The translations under genes were made by a program, and so were the position numbers. A stretch of 35,595 nt of DNA from positions 1 through 35,595 of the forward strand of contig JBFMEX010000045.1 of assembly GCA_040752215.1 (NCBI GenBank), in the 5' to 3' direction. Each line of letters begins with the position of its first letter. Within the stretch, counting starts at the first letter, position 1. Under the pieces are notes generated by a model. The model had not been told where the DNA came from. It saw only the letters and a program-made list of their open reading frames with translations, and ran no database searches. Source of the stretch: JBFMEX01 sp040752215 (GTDB taxonomy: Bacteria > Pseudomonadota > Alphaproteobacteria > Rhizobiales > Hyphomicrobiaceae). Positions 16,874 through 25,479 of this stretch are shown piece by piece.

Positions 16874-17763
16874 TAATGCACGGCCCCTGCATTCGACACA
16901 TCATAGCCGCCGAGACTCTCGGCGCGCTCGCGGAACGCCGCCGTCCGCGCCAGCTCGAGCAGCCGCTGGACCGACGGCTCGAAAACGGACCGGCGCCAGA
17001 TCACCAGATCGTAGCGCTCCTCGACCAGCGGCACGAAGCCGAGCCGGTATTGACGCGCGACGGCCTCGATGGCGACTCCCGCATCGGCCTTGCCCGCACC
17101 CACCGCCGCCGCCACGTCGGCCTCGGTGCGCGCCGGGGCCGGCATCAGCTTGAGCTCCGACATCTTCATTCCGGCATCGTCGAGAAGTCGCGAGAGCAGC
17201 ACGAACGCACCTGCCTCGCGCTGCCGGGCCGCGATGCTGCGGCGCTTGAGCTGAGCGACGCTCTCGATCGCCAGCGGGTTGCCGGGTGCCACGATCAGTC
17301 CCTGGCGGCGGCGGGCCCACTCGATGACGACAACCGGCTGGCCGGCGAGTTGGCGGCGCACGTAGGCGACATTCCAACCCGCGCCGATCGCGACGCCTTC
17401 CTCGGCAAGGTGCGTTCCGGCCAGGATCGCATCGCCCTTCGCCATCCGCCGCAAGCCGTCGAGACTGCCGCCGAAGCTGACCGCGAGCCCCGTCTCGGCC
17501 TCGCGCAGCGCCCAGTCGAGCAGCGGATCGTGGCTGCCGGCGACGATTGGAGGACGCTTTGCCAGGCTCTCCACGCCGTCCTTGAACTCGAGATTGCGCG
17601 CCAGCCAGGCCTCGATCAGGTCGCGCGGGAACAGGAGCTTGCCGGTCACGCGGACGTACGGGATCTCGCCATTGGCGACGAGGTCGTAGACCTTGCGCTC
17701 CTTGAGGCGCAACAGATCCGCCACCTCGCGCGTCGTCAGGTAGGCATGCTGCGATTGCGCCAT
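16861..17763 (-). CDS. Transcriptional regulator: excisionase-type HTH plus PBP-like sensor domain, probably for tungstate/molybdate
   Basis: A 300-residue two-domain protein. Residues 8-55 (YLTTREVADLLRLKERKVYDLVANGEIPYVRV...FPRDLIEAWL) form an excisionase/MerR-like winged HTH. Residues ~70-290 resemble the periplasmic-binding-protein-like sensor domain found in molybdate-responsive regulators (PBP_like type: GSHDPLLDWAL, SFGGSLDGLRRMAKGDAILAGTHL). There is no signal peptide, so the sensor domain is cytoplasmic. Convergence with tupBCA suggests it senses tungstate or molybdate and controls the transporter or tungsto-/molybdoenzymes; that role is inferred. An inverted repeat 30 bp upstream of its start may be its operator. 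Confidence 0.82.
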   Translation of the reverse strand: MAQSQHAYLTTREVADLLRLKERKVYDLVANGEIPYVRVTGKLLFPRDLIEAWLARNLEFKDGVESLAKRPPIVAGSHDPLLDWALREAETGLAVSFGGSLDGLRRMAKGDAILAGTHLAEEGVAIGAGWNVAYVRRQLAGQPVVVIEWARRRQGLIVAPGNPLAIESVAQLKRRSIAARQREAGAFVLLSRLLDDAGMKMSELKLMPAPARTEADVAAAVGAGKADAGVAIEAVARQYRLGFVPLVEERYDLVIWRRSVFEPSVQRLLELARTAAFRERAESLGGYDVSNAGAVHYNGP

Positions 17764-17792
17764 GTGTCACCGGTTGCAGGTGGCACGAGCCG

Positions 17793-17816
17793 TCCGCGCA
17801 TGTTGATACGCGCGGA
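17793..17816. promoter_or_regulatory. Candidate operator upstream of the HTH-PBP regulator
   Basis: Perfect 7-bp arms TCCGCGC and GCGCGGA flank a 10-nt AT-richer centre, starting 30 bp upstream of the regulator's ATG. Position and symmetry suggest autoregulation. I did not find the same arms upstream of tupB. Confidence 0.4.
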
Positions 17817-17910
17817 GGCCCGGCCGGTCCGGTCACACTATATCAACCGCCGCCGGCCGCCGAGAGCCTTCCGCCCCCGGCGACGCTCGACCGCATGCGA
17901 TGCTCCCCCC

Positions 17911-20900
17911 TCATGCCGTCTTGCGGAGCATCGCGCCGAGCGCTTCGATGTCGTCGAGCGACAAGGCGCGATCCGCCGGCAGCTGCTCGGAGAACATCAC
18001 TGGGAGCTCGGCGCGCTTGCCGCCGGCGATGCGCTGGATCTCGCCGGTGCGGGTGTGTATCACGACATCGATGTGCTGCTCCGATCCATCCTCCATCACC
18101 GCGATGACACGCAATTGGAGGGCTTCCACGTTGGCCGGCACCTGACCCACCAGGACGCCCTGACCGATCTCATCGAGCCAGCTCGGCGGTTGCGTGCCGT
18201 CCAATCGCGTGAAGCGATAGCCCACGATGCGGTCGGCAACCTCCCGGCTCACCGGCTCGAGCTTTACCAGGATGGACTCGCTGCGAACCAGGCTCTCTAC
18301 AGAGAACACATCGGCCTCACCGGCGATGTTGCCGAAGCGAATCGAGAAGCCGCTCTTCGGCCGAATCCGCTCGTCGTTGGCGTAGCGGGCGTCGCGGTAT
18401 CCCTGGCCGAAAGCAAAACCAGGAGCGAACGACTGCTCGACCGATATCGGGTCGCCGTCAATCGTACCGTGGCCGATGCCATGCCCAGTGCGATGTGTGC
18501 CGCCTTCGATGTCGGCCGCGCTTGCGCCGAGTGTACCTGCCACGAGCTCGCCCGTGGCCGATTCGACTGCGGCCAGAACGGCGCCGCGCCATTCGAGCCG
18601 GGCCATGGCTCCCGACGGCGGTCCAATCGACTCCGGCACCGACGGTGTGCCGGCGCCGAGTGCCGGAGCTTCCGCCTCGACGTCGATCAGAACCCGGGCG
18701 GAGGCGAAGCCGCCATCGCCGTCGCTGATGCGGTAGGTCACCGTGGCCTGGCCGGCGTAGCCTGGACGCGGCGTGAAGACGAGCGTGCCATTCGGACGGA
18801 CCCTCACTGCGCCCTCGGACGAGCTCGCCGAGACGAGCCGGATCCGATCGCCGTCGGCATCGCTGTCGTTGGAGAGCACGTCGAGCGTCACCGGCAGGTT
18901 CTCGCGCGTGCTCGTATGGTCGGCGATGGCATTGGGGGCCGGGTTGGTCACCGTCCAGGCGAAGGTCTGGGCGGTTGTCGCGCCAGAGGGATCGGTGGCG
19001 GTGACCGTCACCGTGTAAGGTCCAGTGACGCTGGCCGCGTGGTCGATGGTGCCGGCGATCACGCCGGTGGCGGGATCGATCGCGAGGCCCGGCGGCAGGC
19101 CGGCGGCGGTGAAGGTCAGCGTGTCGGTCGCATCCGGATCGGTGAAGCTCGCCGACACGTCGAGCGTGACCGGATCGGCGTCGCTGCCCGACTGATCCGC
19201 CAGCGGAGTCGAGGTCGGCGCGTCGTTGACGCCGGTGACCGTCACCGTGACGGTCGCGACGTCGGTGCCACCATGGCCGTCGGAGATCGTGTAGGAGACC
19301 GTCGTCACTCGGCTCTCGCCGACCGCGAGGTCGTCGAACGCGGTGCCCGGATCGAAGCCGCAGCTGCCGTCGGGCTGCACGGTGAAGGTGCCGCCGCCGG
19401 AGCCGGTGACACTGGTGCCGACGTTGGCCGAGACGCCATTGACCGCGACCACCGTCAGCGGATCGCCGTCGGGATCGGCGTCCTGGCCCGGCGTGCCTGG
19501 CGTCACGTCGTCCGTGGCGGGCGGGCCGTTTTCCAGGACAGAGAGCGCGTCGTCCATGGCAACCGGCGGGCCGTTCACTGCCACCATCGACAACGTCAGC
19601 GTGGACGTATCCGTGCCGCCGTTGCCGTCGGAGACGGTGTAGGTGACGACGGGGATCGCGCCGGTGTAGTTGGCGGCAGGCGCGAAGCTGTAGCTGCCGT
19701 TGGCGTCGATGCTGAGCGTGCCGACGCTGGAGATGGAGTAAGGCGTGCCGACCGTGAACGGTCCGCTTTCACCGGCTACCGAGAACGCGGTGATTGTCGG
19801 CGCCCCGCCGTCGACGTCGGTGGCGTTGAGGAGGAGATCGCCCGCCGCACCGTCGGCGACAGTGAGCGTCGTGTCCTGCGTCACCGAGTTGGTCTCGTCG
19901 CCGTCCACGGGAGCGTCGTTGACGGCGTTCACGGTGATTGTCGCCGTGGCCGTATCGGTGGCGCCATCGGAATCGGAAATCGTATAGTTGAACGACTGGG
20001 TGCCATTGAAGTTCGAATTGGGCAAAAAGGCAAAGGCGCCCGTCGTGGCGTTGGTGATGGTGAGCGTGCCGTTGGTGAGTACGATCGGAGCTCCCACCGT
20101 GTAGGTGGTGCCATTGATCTGGGTGATCGTCAGAGTGTCACCCTGCGGATCGCTGTCGGCGCCGGAGCCGTTGTCGGCGTAGAGGTTGCCAGCGAGGGTC
20201 GCGTCCTCGTCCACCGAGAATGCGTCGTTCTGCGCGTTGGGTGCCGCGTCGAGAACGAAGCCAATCTCGATGCTGTCGGCGCCGGCGCCCTCGACACCGA
20301 CACCGGTGAGTTGGAAAGACAAGGTCGTGAACGTGCCGTTGACACGAACGGAGCCGGCAGCCGTGTTGGTCAGCGAGTTGGTGCCGGACTCGAACGAGGT
20401 TCCCGAATTGGCCATGAGCTCGTTCGGCGTACGCTGGATCGTCGTCGCCGTCACGTCGAAGTGGCTGGTGCCGGAAAGCTCGGTCAGCGTTGCGGCGGGA
20501 GTCATCAGTGTCCAAAGTGCGCTGTTCGAGCGGCTCTCCTCGTCACCCGAGACCAACGTATTCAGATCGATGAACGAATTGCCACCGAGGCGATCCAGAT
20601 TGATGACGGGATTGGTCACCGCCTGGGAGAAGGTAATCGTGATCGTTCCCATTCCACCGTCGGTCGCCGCCTGAGGTTGCGGAATTCCCGTGGCCGGCTC
20701 GGGAGAGTTGTCCCAGGTGAACACGAACGACAGCGACGAATCTTCCTCGGCCGCATTCGAGAACACGGGTATCGCATTGAAGGTGCCGTTCGCGATCGAG
20801 CCGAACGCCGAGTTGGCGCTGTTGGCCGTGAACGTCGCTGTGGTCGTTATGCCCGACGTCGAGGTCGTAGCCGTAGAGCCGGCGATCGACCAGCTGCCAG

Positions 20901-21717
20901 TATTGGTGCTGGACAGCAATCCATTCCATTCCGGCGCATCGATCAGGCCGGCCTCGATCGACCCGGTGCGGATCTCGAGATCCCAGTCGCCACCGAGAGC
21001 GGCATGACCGGTGTCGTCGTCGGAGGCGGCGACGTCGGCGCCGGTCGCATTCGCGAGCGCGTCGAGAAGCGCTTCTCCGTCCCCGGCCGCGGCGACGTCG
21101 CAGCCATAGATCAGAATGTCGCCACGCTCGGTGAGGGCGGCGCCGATCACCGCCAACTCGTCGGCGTGCTCGCCCGAGGCAGACGCCGCACTGAGGACCG
21201 CGTTGCCGAGCCGGATCTCGCCCGTCTCGCCGTGGCCGACGATGTGGATCGCGGCGATGCCGCTGCGGTTGGAGAGATAACTGGCGATCTGGGCGAGCCC
21301 GTCGGAGTTCCCCTCCAGCAGCACGATCTCGGCGCCGGCGGGCGCCGCGGCGGCGATCAGGGCCAGATCGCGGACGGCAGAATCGACGAACACGATCGCG
21401 TCGGAGTGCTGGGCCGGTGACTGCTGCGCCGACTCGGCGACGGCGTCGGCGAGTTCTCCCCCGGTCGACTCGGCCGTCGTGTCGGGCACGGCGTCCGGCG
21501 CCGCGTCGGCCGCGGGAGCCGGCCCCGGGGTATCGTGAGTGGCATCCGCAGCCGTGGCAGCGGTGGCGCCGTCGAAGGCGATGCGGGACTCGAGCAGACG
21601 GTATGCCGTCGAGGTGTAGAGGTCGCCGGCGGTTGCCGATGGGCGTGAGGCCGTTGCGGAGCCAATACTGCCCGTCGTCGATTTACCGCTCGCATTGGTT
21701 CGCATGTGCCGCCCCAT
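17911..21717 (-). CDS. Large cell-surface protein: DUF4347 domain plus cadherin-like repeats
   Basis: A 1268-residue protein of the giant-adhesin type. After a low-complexity start there is a LEPR-XLL-like segment (LLESRIAFDG, ~41-50). An Ala/Asp/Pro-rich linker leads to a DUF4347 domain (~105-265) with a caspase-like dyad: H162 (IVGHG) and C206 (IYGCDVA). A beta-rich, jelly-roll-like region follows (~270-500), then Ca-binding cadherin/VCBS-type repeats (AVNDAP, VNGPP, GVNDAP, NPAPNA junctions; DxDGDxL motifs) including one dystroglycan-type Ig module (LPPGLAIDPATGVIAGT). The unique C-terminus has a PPSWL...GQVPAN module. There are no RTX nonapeptides and no Sec signal. A start at the second ATG (21705), preceded by GGGGCGG, is also possible. 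It lies downstream of the HlyD/M50 genes on the same strand and is a candidate substrate of that machinery. Confidence 0.85.
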   Translation of the reverse strand: MGRHMRTNASGKSTTGSIGSATASRPSATAGDLYTSTAYRLLESRIAFDGATAATAADATHDTPGPAPAADAAPDAVPDTTAESTGGELADAVAESAQQSPAQHSDAIVFVDSAVRDLALIAAAAPAGAEIVLLEGNSDGLAQIASYLSNRSGIAAIHIVGHGETGEIRLGNAVLSAASASGEHADELAVIGAALTERGDILIYGCDVAAAGDGEALLDALANATGADVAASDDDTGHAALGGDWDLEIRTGSIEAGLIDAPEWNGLLSSTNTGSWSIAGSTATTSTSGITTTATFTANSANSAFGSIANGTFNAIPVFSNAAEEDSSLSFVFTWDNSPEPATGIPQPQAATDGGMGTITITFSQAVTNPVINLDRLGGNSFIDLNTLVSGDEESRSNSALWTLMTPAATLTELSGTSHFDVTATTIQRTPNELMANSGTSFESGTNSLTNTAAGSVRVNGTFTTLSFQLTGVGVEGAGADSIEIGFVLDAAPNAQNDAFSVDEDATLAGNLYADNGSGADSDPQGDTLTITQINGTTYTVGAPIVLTNGTLTITNATTGAFAFLPNSNFNGTQSFNYTISDSDGATDTATATITVNAVNDAPVDGDETNSVTQDTTLTVADGAAGDLLLNATDVDGGAPTITAFSVAGESGPFTVGTPYSISSVGTLSIDANGSYSFAPAANYTGAIPVVTYTVSDGNGGTDTSTLTLSMVAVNGPPVAMDDALSVLENGPPATDDVTPGTPGQDADPDGDPLTVVAVNGVSANVGTSVTGSGGGTFTVQPDGSCGFDPGTAFDDLAVGESRVTTVSYTISDGHGGTDVATVTVTVTGVNDAPTSTPLADQSGSDADPVTLDVSASFTDPDATDTLTFTAAGLPPGLAIDPATGVIAGTIDHAASVTGPYTVTVTATDPSGATTAQTFAWTVTNPAPNAIADHTSTRENLPVTLDVLSNDSDADGDRIRLVSASSSEGAVRVRPNGTLVFTPRPGYAGQATVTYRISDGDGGFASARVLIDVEAEAPALGAGTPSVPESIGPPSGAMARLEWRGAVLAAVESATGELVAGTLGASAADIEGGTHRTGHGIGHGTIDGDPISVEQSFAPGFAFGQGYRDARYANDERIRPKSGFSIRFGNIAGEADVFSVESLVRSESILVKLEPVSREVADRIVGYRFTRLDGTQPPSWLDEIGQGVLVGQVPANVEALQLRVIAVMEDGSEQHIDVVIHTRTGEIQRIAGGKRAELPVMFSEQLPADRALSLDDIEALGAMLRKTA

Positions 21718-21971
21718 CGGGTCCGATCAAAACAACCTGAAATGTATAGTATTCATCAGATTCTATCGGTGGTAGTAGCGCACTCTACATTTCGGCTTGG
21801 TTAATTTCGGGATAGGCAATTCTTGAAAGCTGGTGCCATCTTGAATTGATCGGCAATTCGCGATCGCTGCTGCATTCGCGGCAATTTCCGGTGGCAAGAC
21901 TGGTGCTCCCTGGGGAAGACAAACAATATCAATACGTTGAACCACGCTCAGCCAGAGGCCCTTGCTGGACG
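21718..21971 (-). promoter_or_regulatory. AT-rich upstream region of the DUF4347 protein gene
   Basis: This 254-bp gap is clearly less GC-rich than its surroundings, especially 21720-21880, and lies between the M50 gene stop and the surface-protein start. It probably holds a separate promoter, so the surface-protein gene need not depend on read-through. No clear -35/-10 pair or terminator could be fixed by eye. Confidence 0.4.
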
Positions 21972-24080
21972 TCAAAATCCGCTTTCGCGGACGAGAACAC
22001 GTGCAACCTGCCGGGCGGCGCGACCGGCAAGGCTTTCGGCCTCGCCCTCCAGCAAAACGAGACCGCGCGTTACGCGTGTAATCGGCGGCAAGGCTTCGTC
22101 TGGCGCCATCGCCGCCAGGAATTGGGCGGTGATCGGGACGAGACGGCGGTCGCGATCCTCCGCAACGGCAATGCGTCCGCCGTGCGGCTGTGCGAGCTCG
22201 GCCAGCTCGATGGCCGGCGCCCCCGAGCGGGCGACGCCGGCAAGGGTGAGCGGAATCGAGGCCGCGGGCGTCTCGTAAGGGATCAACCGGCCGCGGGTCG
22301 CATCGCCGAGACGCCAGAGGTCCTGCTCGGCAACGTAGCCACGAACCACGACGGCGGATGGGTCGCCAATGCGGGCGATGGGCTCGGTCATGGCGACCCA
22401 GCGGCCCGGATGAAGCGTGTCGTTCAACTCCAGCACCCTGCCGGCGACCGGCGCACGCACGACGAGCCGATCCTTGATCGCGCCCAGGCCGGCAAGGTTG
22501 ACCCGGAGCGCCGCGAGCTCGTCCTCGAGCACGAGGCTCTGCTCGCGGTCGGCTGGGTCGGCGACGCGGCGCGCGAGGCGTCGCTCGGCGAGTGCGATCC
22601 GGGTCTCAGTCAACCGCATCTCGTTGTCGACGTCGGGAGCATCGAACTCGACGAGCGGATCGCCCTCTTGCAGGGCATCACCCACGGCGACCAGCACGGC
22701 TTTGACGCGGGCAGGTCGCGGGGGATGGACCATGATCGTCTCGCGGGCCTCGAGAATGGCCGGCACCGCGACGTCGCGCGACCACGGCACGAGCAGCGCC
22801 GCAACAAGCAACGACAGACCGGCGAACGTAATCGCGGCCTGTCGCGTCGCGCTCGTCGCGCCGCGCCGCCAGGTCCGCACCTCGCGCCAGATCGGCAACA
22901 GGATGAAGTAGAGGATCTCGACGAGAAATAGCACGATGCCGAGAACCTTGAACGCCATCGCGTAGACGAGCACCGCAATGCCCGTGAAGACGATCAGCCG
23001 ATAGATCCAGGTCGCCCATGCGTAGGCGATCAGCCACAGCCGGCGGCGGCGGCCGAAGGCCTCCGGAGGCGGCTCGCCGAGGCCGAACAGGATCTCGCGC
23101 AGCCGCCATCGGGCGAGCGCGAAGGCGCGCGGCTGCAAATTGTCCATGCCGGTCGCATCGGCGAGGATGTAGTAGCCGTCGAAGCGCATGAACGGGTTGA
23201 GATTGAACCCGATGCTCATGACGAGGCTCGCGGTGGCCACCATGAATGCGGCGCTTTGCGCCGGCCCTTGCGGCACGAATGGCCACAAGAACAGCGCAAT
23301 GGCTGCAAGTGCCAGCTCGACGGCGACGCCGGCGGCGTCGATGGCGAGCCGCTGACGCTTGCCAGGCAGCCGCCAGGCATCGGTGACGTCGGTGTAGAGC
23401 AGCGGCATCAGCACCATGAAGGCGATGCCGAGCGTCGGCACGCGGCAGCCATGGCGCGTCGCGGCGTAGGCGTGGCCGAGCTCGTGCAGCGACTTCACCA
23501 GCGCGACCGCAACCAGCATCGTGGCGACGCCGGCCGGCGTGAAGACGTCCTGATAGGTGGCGAGGAACGACTCCCAGCGGCGCGACACGAGATAGAGACC
23601 GGCGACGGCGAGCATTGCCACGGTGTAGGCGGTCGCCCGGCTCATCAGCGGCGCGATGTAGGGAAGAGTGGCGCGCAGAAAGCGATCCGGTGCAACGAGT
23701 GGCACGCGAAAGAACAAATAGCCGTGGATCGCCTGCGCCAGCCAGCTCCTCCTGGTACTCTCCCGCTGCTGCCATTTCCTTCGCCAGTCGTGCGCGAGGG
23801 CGCCGTCTGCCAGCTCGGCACGGAGGAGAAACGTCGCCAGCTCGCCGATGCGCCACTCGTCGATGTCACGCGCGTAGCGCTCGCTGAATGCATCGGCGCC
23901 CGCGGCCGCGCTCGTGTGGGCGTTCCAAAGCGAAAGCAGCAGCGAGGTGTCGTGATCGATCTTGAGGTAGCGGTGGCGGAGCGGATCGTAGATGAGGCGG
24001 CCGGCGTCGCCCCGATGCGGATCGATCAGCCGCAGATCCTCACGCAGACGCGGCAGCGGTGTCCCGGCGGAGGAGGTCAT
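21972..24080 (-). CDS. M50 peptide zinc metalloprotease fused to a HlyD-like adaptor domain
   Basis: A 702-residue polytopic membrane protein. The M50 (site-2-protease) core has HELGH at 199-203 (zinc ligands H199 and H203, catalytic E200) and a NPFMRFDGYY segment at 295-304 with third ligand D301. The YTDVTDAWRLPGKRQR region (229-244) is typical of the 'putative peptide zinc metalloprotease' group rather than of SpoIVFB or RseP. Several helices surround these motifs (about 118-430). After the last helix (~414-431) comes a periplasmic HlyD/biotinyl-lipoyl-like adaptor (~440-600) with a coiled-coil hairpin (485-535). The ATG at 24080 overlaps the stop of the upstream GAF-HlyD gene (ATGA). The fusion suggests intramembrane processing coupled to export; the substrate is unknown. 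Confidence 0.88.
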   Translation of the reverse strand: MTSSAGTPLPRLREDLRLIDPHRGDAGRLIYDPLRHRYLKIDHDTSLLLSLWNAHTSAAAGADAFSERYARDIDEWRIGELATFLLRAELADGALAHDWRRKWQQRESTRRSWLAQAIHGYLFFRVPLVAPDRFLRATLPYIAPLMSRATAYTVAMLAVAGLYLVSRRWESFLATYQDVFTPAGVATMLVAVALVKSLHELGHAYAATRHGCRVPTLGIAFMVLMPLLYTDVTDAWRLPGKRQRLAIDAAGVAVELALAAIALFLWPFVPQGPAQSAAFMVATASLVMSIGFNLNPFMRFDGYYILADATGMDNLQPRAFALARWRLREILFGLGEPPPEAFGRRRRLWLIAYAWATWIYRLIVFTGIAVLVYAMAFKVLGIVLFLVEILYFILLPIWREVRTWRRGATSATRQAAITFAGLSLLVAALLVPWSRDVAVPAILEARETIMVHPPRPARVKAVLVAVGDALQEGDPLVEFDAPDVDNEMRLTETRIALAERRLARRVADPADREQSLVLEDELAALRVNLAGLGAIKDRLVVRAPVAGRVLELNDTLHPGRWVAMTEPIARIGDPSAVVVRGYVAEQDLWRLGDATRGRLIPYETPAASIPLTLAGVARSGAPAIELAELAQPHGGRIAVAEDRDRRLVPITAQFLAAMAPDEALPPITRVTRGLVLLEGEAESLAGRAARQVARVLVRESGF

Positions 24081-25477
24081 ATCCCGGTCCATTGGCGCAG
24101 GGCGGCGATCGGCCGGCGGAACAGATAGTAGCCGAGCGGCACGGTGTCCCCCATCACCTGCGCGATGCCTCTGACGCCGATGCGCGGCGGCGGTCCTCCG
24201 GCACCCTCGATTGCAGCGGTGGCACGGAACACGAGCTGGTTGGCCGGCGAGGGCTGCGCCTTGTAGTCGGCCCTGACGATGCTGCCAGGAAGCGTGTCGA
24301 GCGGCGCGGAGTCGAGAAACATGCGCACGGAGTTGCCCTTGCCGAGAACGAGCGCGTCGGCGACGGGCAAGTCAATGCGTACCTCGACCCGACTCGGATC
24401 CGCCACCTCCATGATTCGCTCACCGATCGCCACCGGCTTGCCGGTCAGAGATTTCTTGTCGAGGAACACGGCGACGCCGGCGCGGGGGGTGCGGATCTCG
24501 GTGCGCTGCATCTGCTCGCGGGCCCAGTCCCGCTCGGCGAGCCGGGTGTCCAGCTCGGCCTTGGCGATCGCCAGCTCGTGATTGCCGCGCGCATCGCTGA
24601 AGGAGAGCTGCTGCCATTTGCGGAGCTTCGCTTGCGCCACGAGCACCTCGCGCTCGGCCAGCTCAAGCCGGTTGCGGGCGGTGAGATCGACGAGGCGGGC
24701 GAGCAGGGCGCCTGCCTCGACCTCGGCGCTGGGTTCGACCTCGACGCTCTCGATCACGCCGTCGGCACCACTGGTGACGACGAAGGCGTCGCGCGCGACC
24801 ACCTCGAGCGGGGCCAGCGCCGACATCGGCACCGGGATGGCGAGCGCGGCGAGCGCCAGCGCGGCGAGCACGATCAGGCGGTGCGCCGAGTGGATGCGCC
24901 CTTTCAGTCTGCGCGGCGCGTTGCGCAGCGCCGCGAGCGCGTGGCCGTAGGCACCGGCGAGGCGCGCTGCGATGGTCACCTCGAATTCGCGCCAGCTCGA
25001 TTCGCGCGCCAGCAGGAGGCCGCCGAGATCGGCACCAGCCGGGTCGGCCAGCGGCACCCAGAGCCAGTGCAGAAAGGGATAGACCGCGAGCGTGTCACCC
25101 TCGAGGTGCGGCTCGCCAGTCAGATCGATGACCTCGATGGCGGCGAGCGCTTGTTGCCGACGGATGCGCGCGACACGCGCCTCGACCGACTGAATCAATG
25201 GCACCCCGCGATCGACGTGGGCGAGCCCGGTGGCCGAGGTCACCACGGCGCGGGAACGTGCGTCGAGCCCGAGAAGGAAGCACTGGCGGCAGCGCAGCAC
25301 CTTCTGCGTCTCGTGGGTCATCACCAGCGCCAACTGGTCCTCGCGCCGACATTCACGCACGATGCGCTCGATCTCGAGCAAGGCGAGCAGCGCCGTTTCC
25401 CGCGCGCCATCGGGGGGCACCGCTGCAGCCGCCCTGCGCGGCCGGGGCACCAGTCCGGCTGGCGCCTGCTTGCCCAT
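24077..25477 (-). CDS. GAF-like domain / HlyD-family membrane fusion protein
   Basis: A 466-residue protein. Residues ~25-185 look like a cytoplasmic GAF-type sensor domain (LLEIERIVRECRRED...ETQKVLRCRQCFLLGLDARSRAVVTSATG...YPFLHWLWVPLAD). One membrane helix (199-218) and a periplasmic HlyD/RND-adaptor part follow: lipoyl-like half motifs near 225-262 and 326-360, a coiled-coil hairpin at 265-325 and beta-barrel segments to the end. Adaptor proteins bridge inner-membrane exporters to outer-membrane channels, but a GAF-like cytoplasmic domain is unusual for them and suggests signal-controlled assembly. The start lies 2 bp after the stop of the upstream HlyD gene, and the stop overlaps the M50 gene by ATGA. 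The HlyD part is clear; the GAF call is by pattern only. Confidence 0.8.
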   Translation of the reverse strand: MGKQAPAGLVPRPRRAAAAVPPDGARETALLALLEIERIVRECRREDQLALVMTHETQKVLRCRQCFLLGLDARSRAVVTSATGLAHVDRGVPLIQSVEARVARIRRQQALAAIEVIDLTGEPHLEGDTLAVYPFLHWLWVPLADPAGADLGGLLLARESSWREFEVTIAARLAGAYGHALAALRNAPRRLKGRIHSAHRLIVLAALALAALAIPVPMSALAPLEVVARDAFVVTSGADGVIESVEVEPSAEVEAGALLARLVDLTARNRLELAEREVLVAQAKLRKWQQLSFSDARGNHELAIAKAELDTRLAERDWAREQMQRTEIRTPRAGVAVFLDKKSLTGKPVAIGERIMEVADPSRVEVRIDLPVADALVLGKGNSVRMFLDSAPLDTLPGSIVRADYKAQPSPANQLVFRATAAIEGAGGPPPRIGVRGIAQVMGDTVPLGYYLFRRPIAALRQWTGI

Positions 25478-25479
25478 CG

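Noticed and set aside
16876..21420. Plus-strand open frame of over 1500 codons
   Set aside because: It runs antisense to the HTH-PBP regulator and the DUF4347 protein. Composition is arginine/glycine/valine-rich, as expected for the complement of a GC-rich gene, and the minus-strand products have clear domains.
21763..21975. 70-codon minus-strand frame after the M50 gene (TTG start overlapping the M50 stop)
   Set aside because: It has a weak start, no recognisable motif and lies in an AT-rich region that more likely is the promoter of the surface-protein gene. Coding was not supported, though it cannot be excluded.
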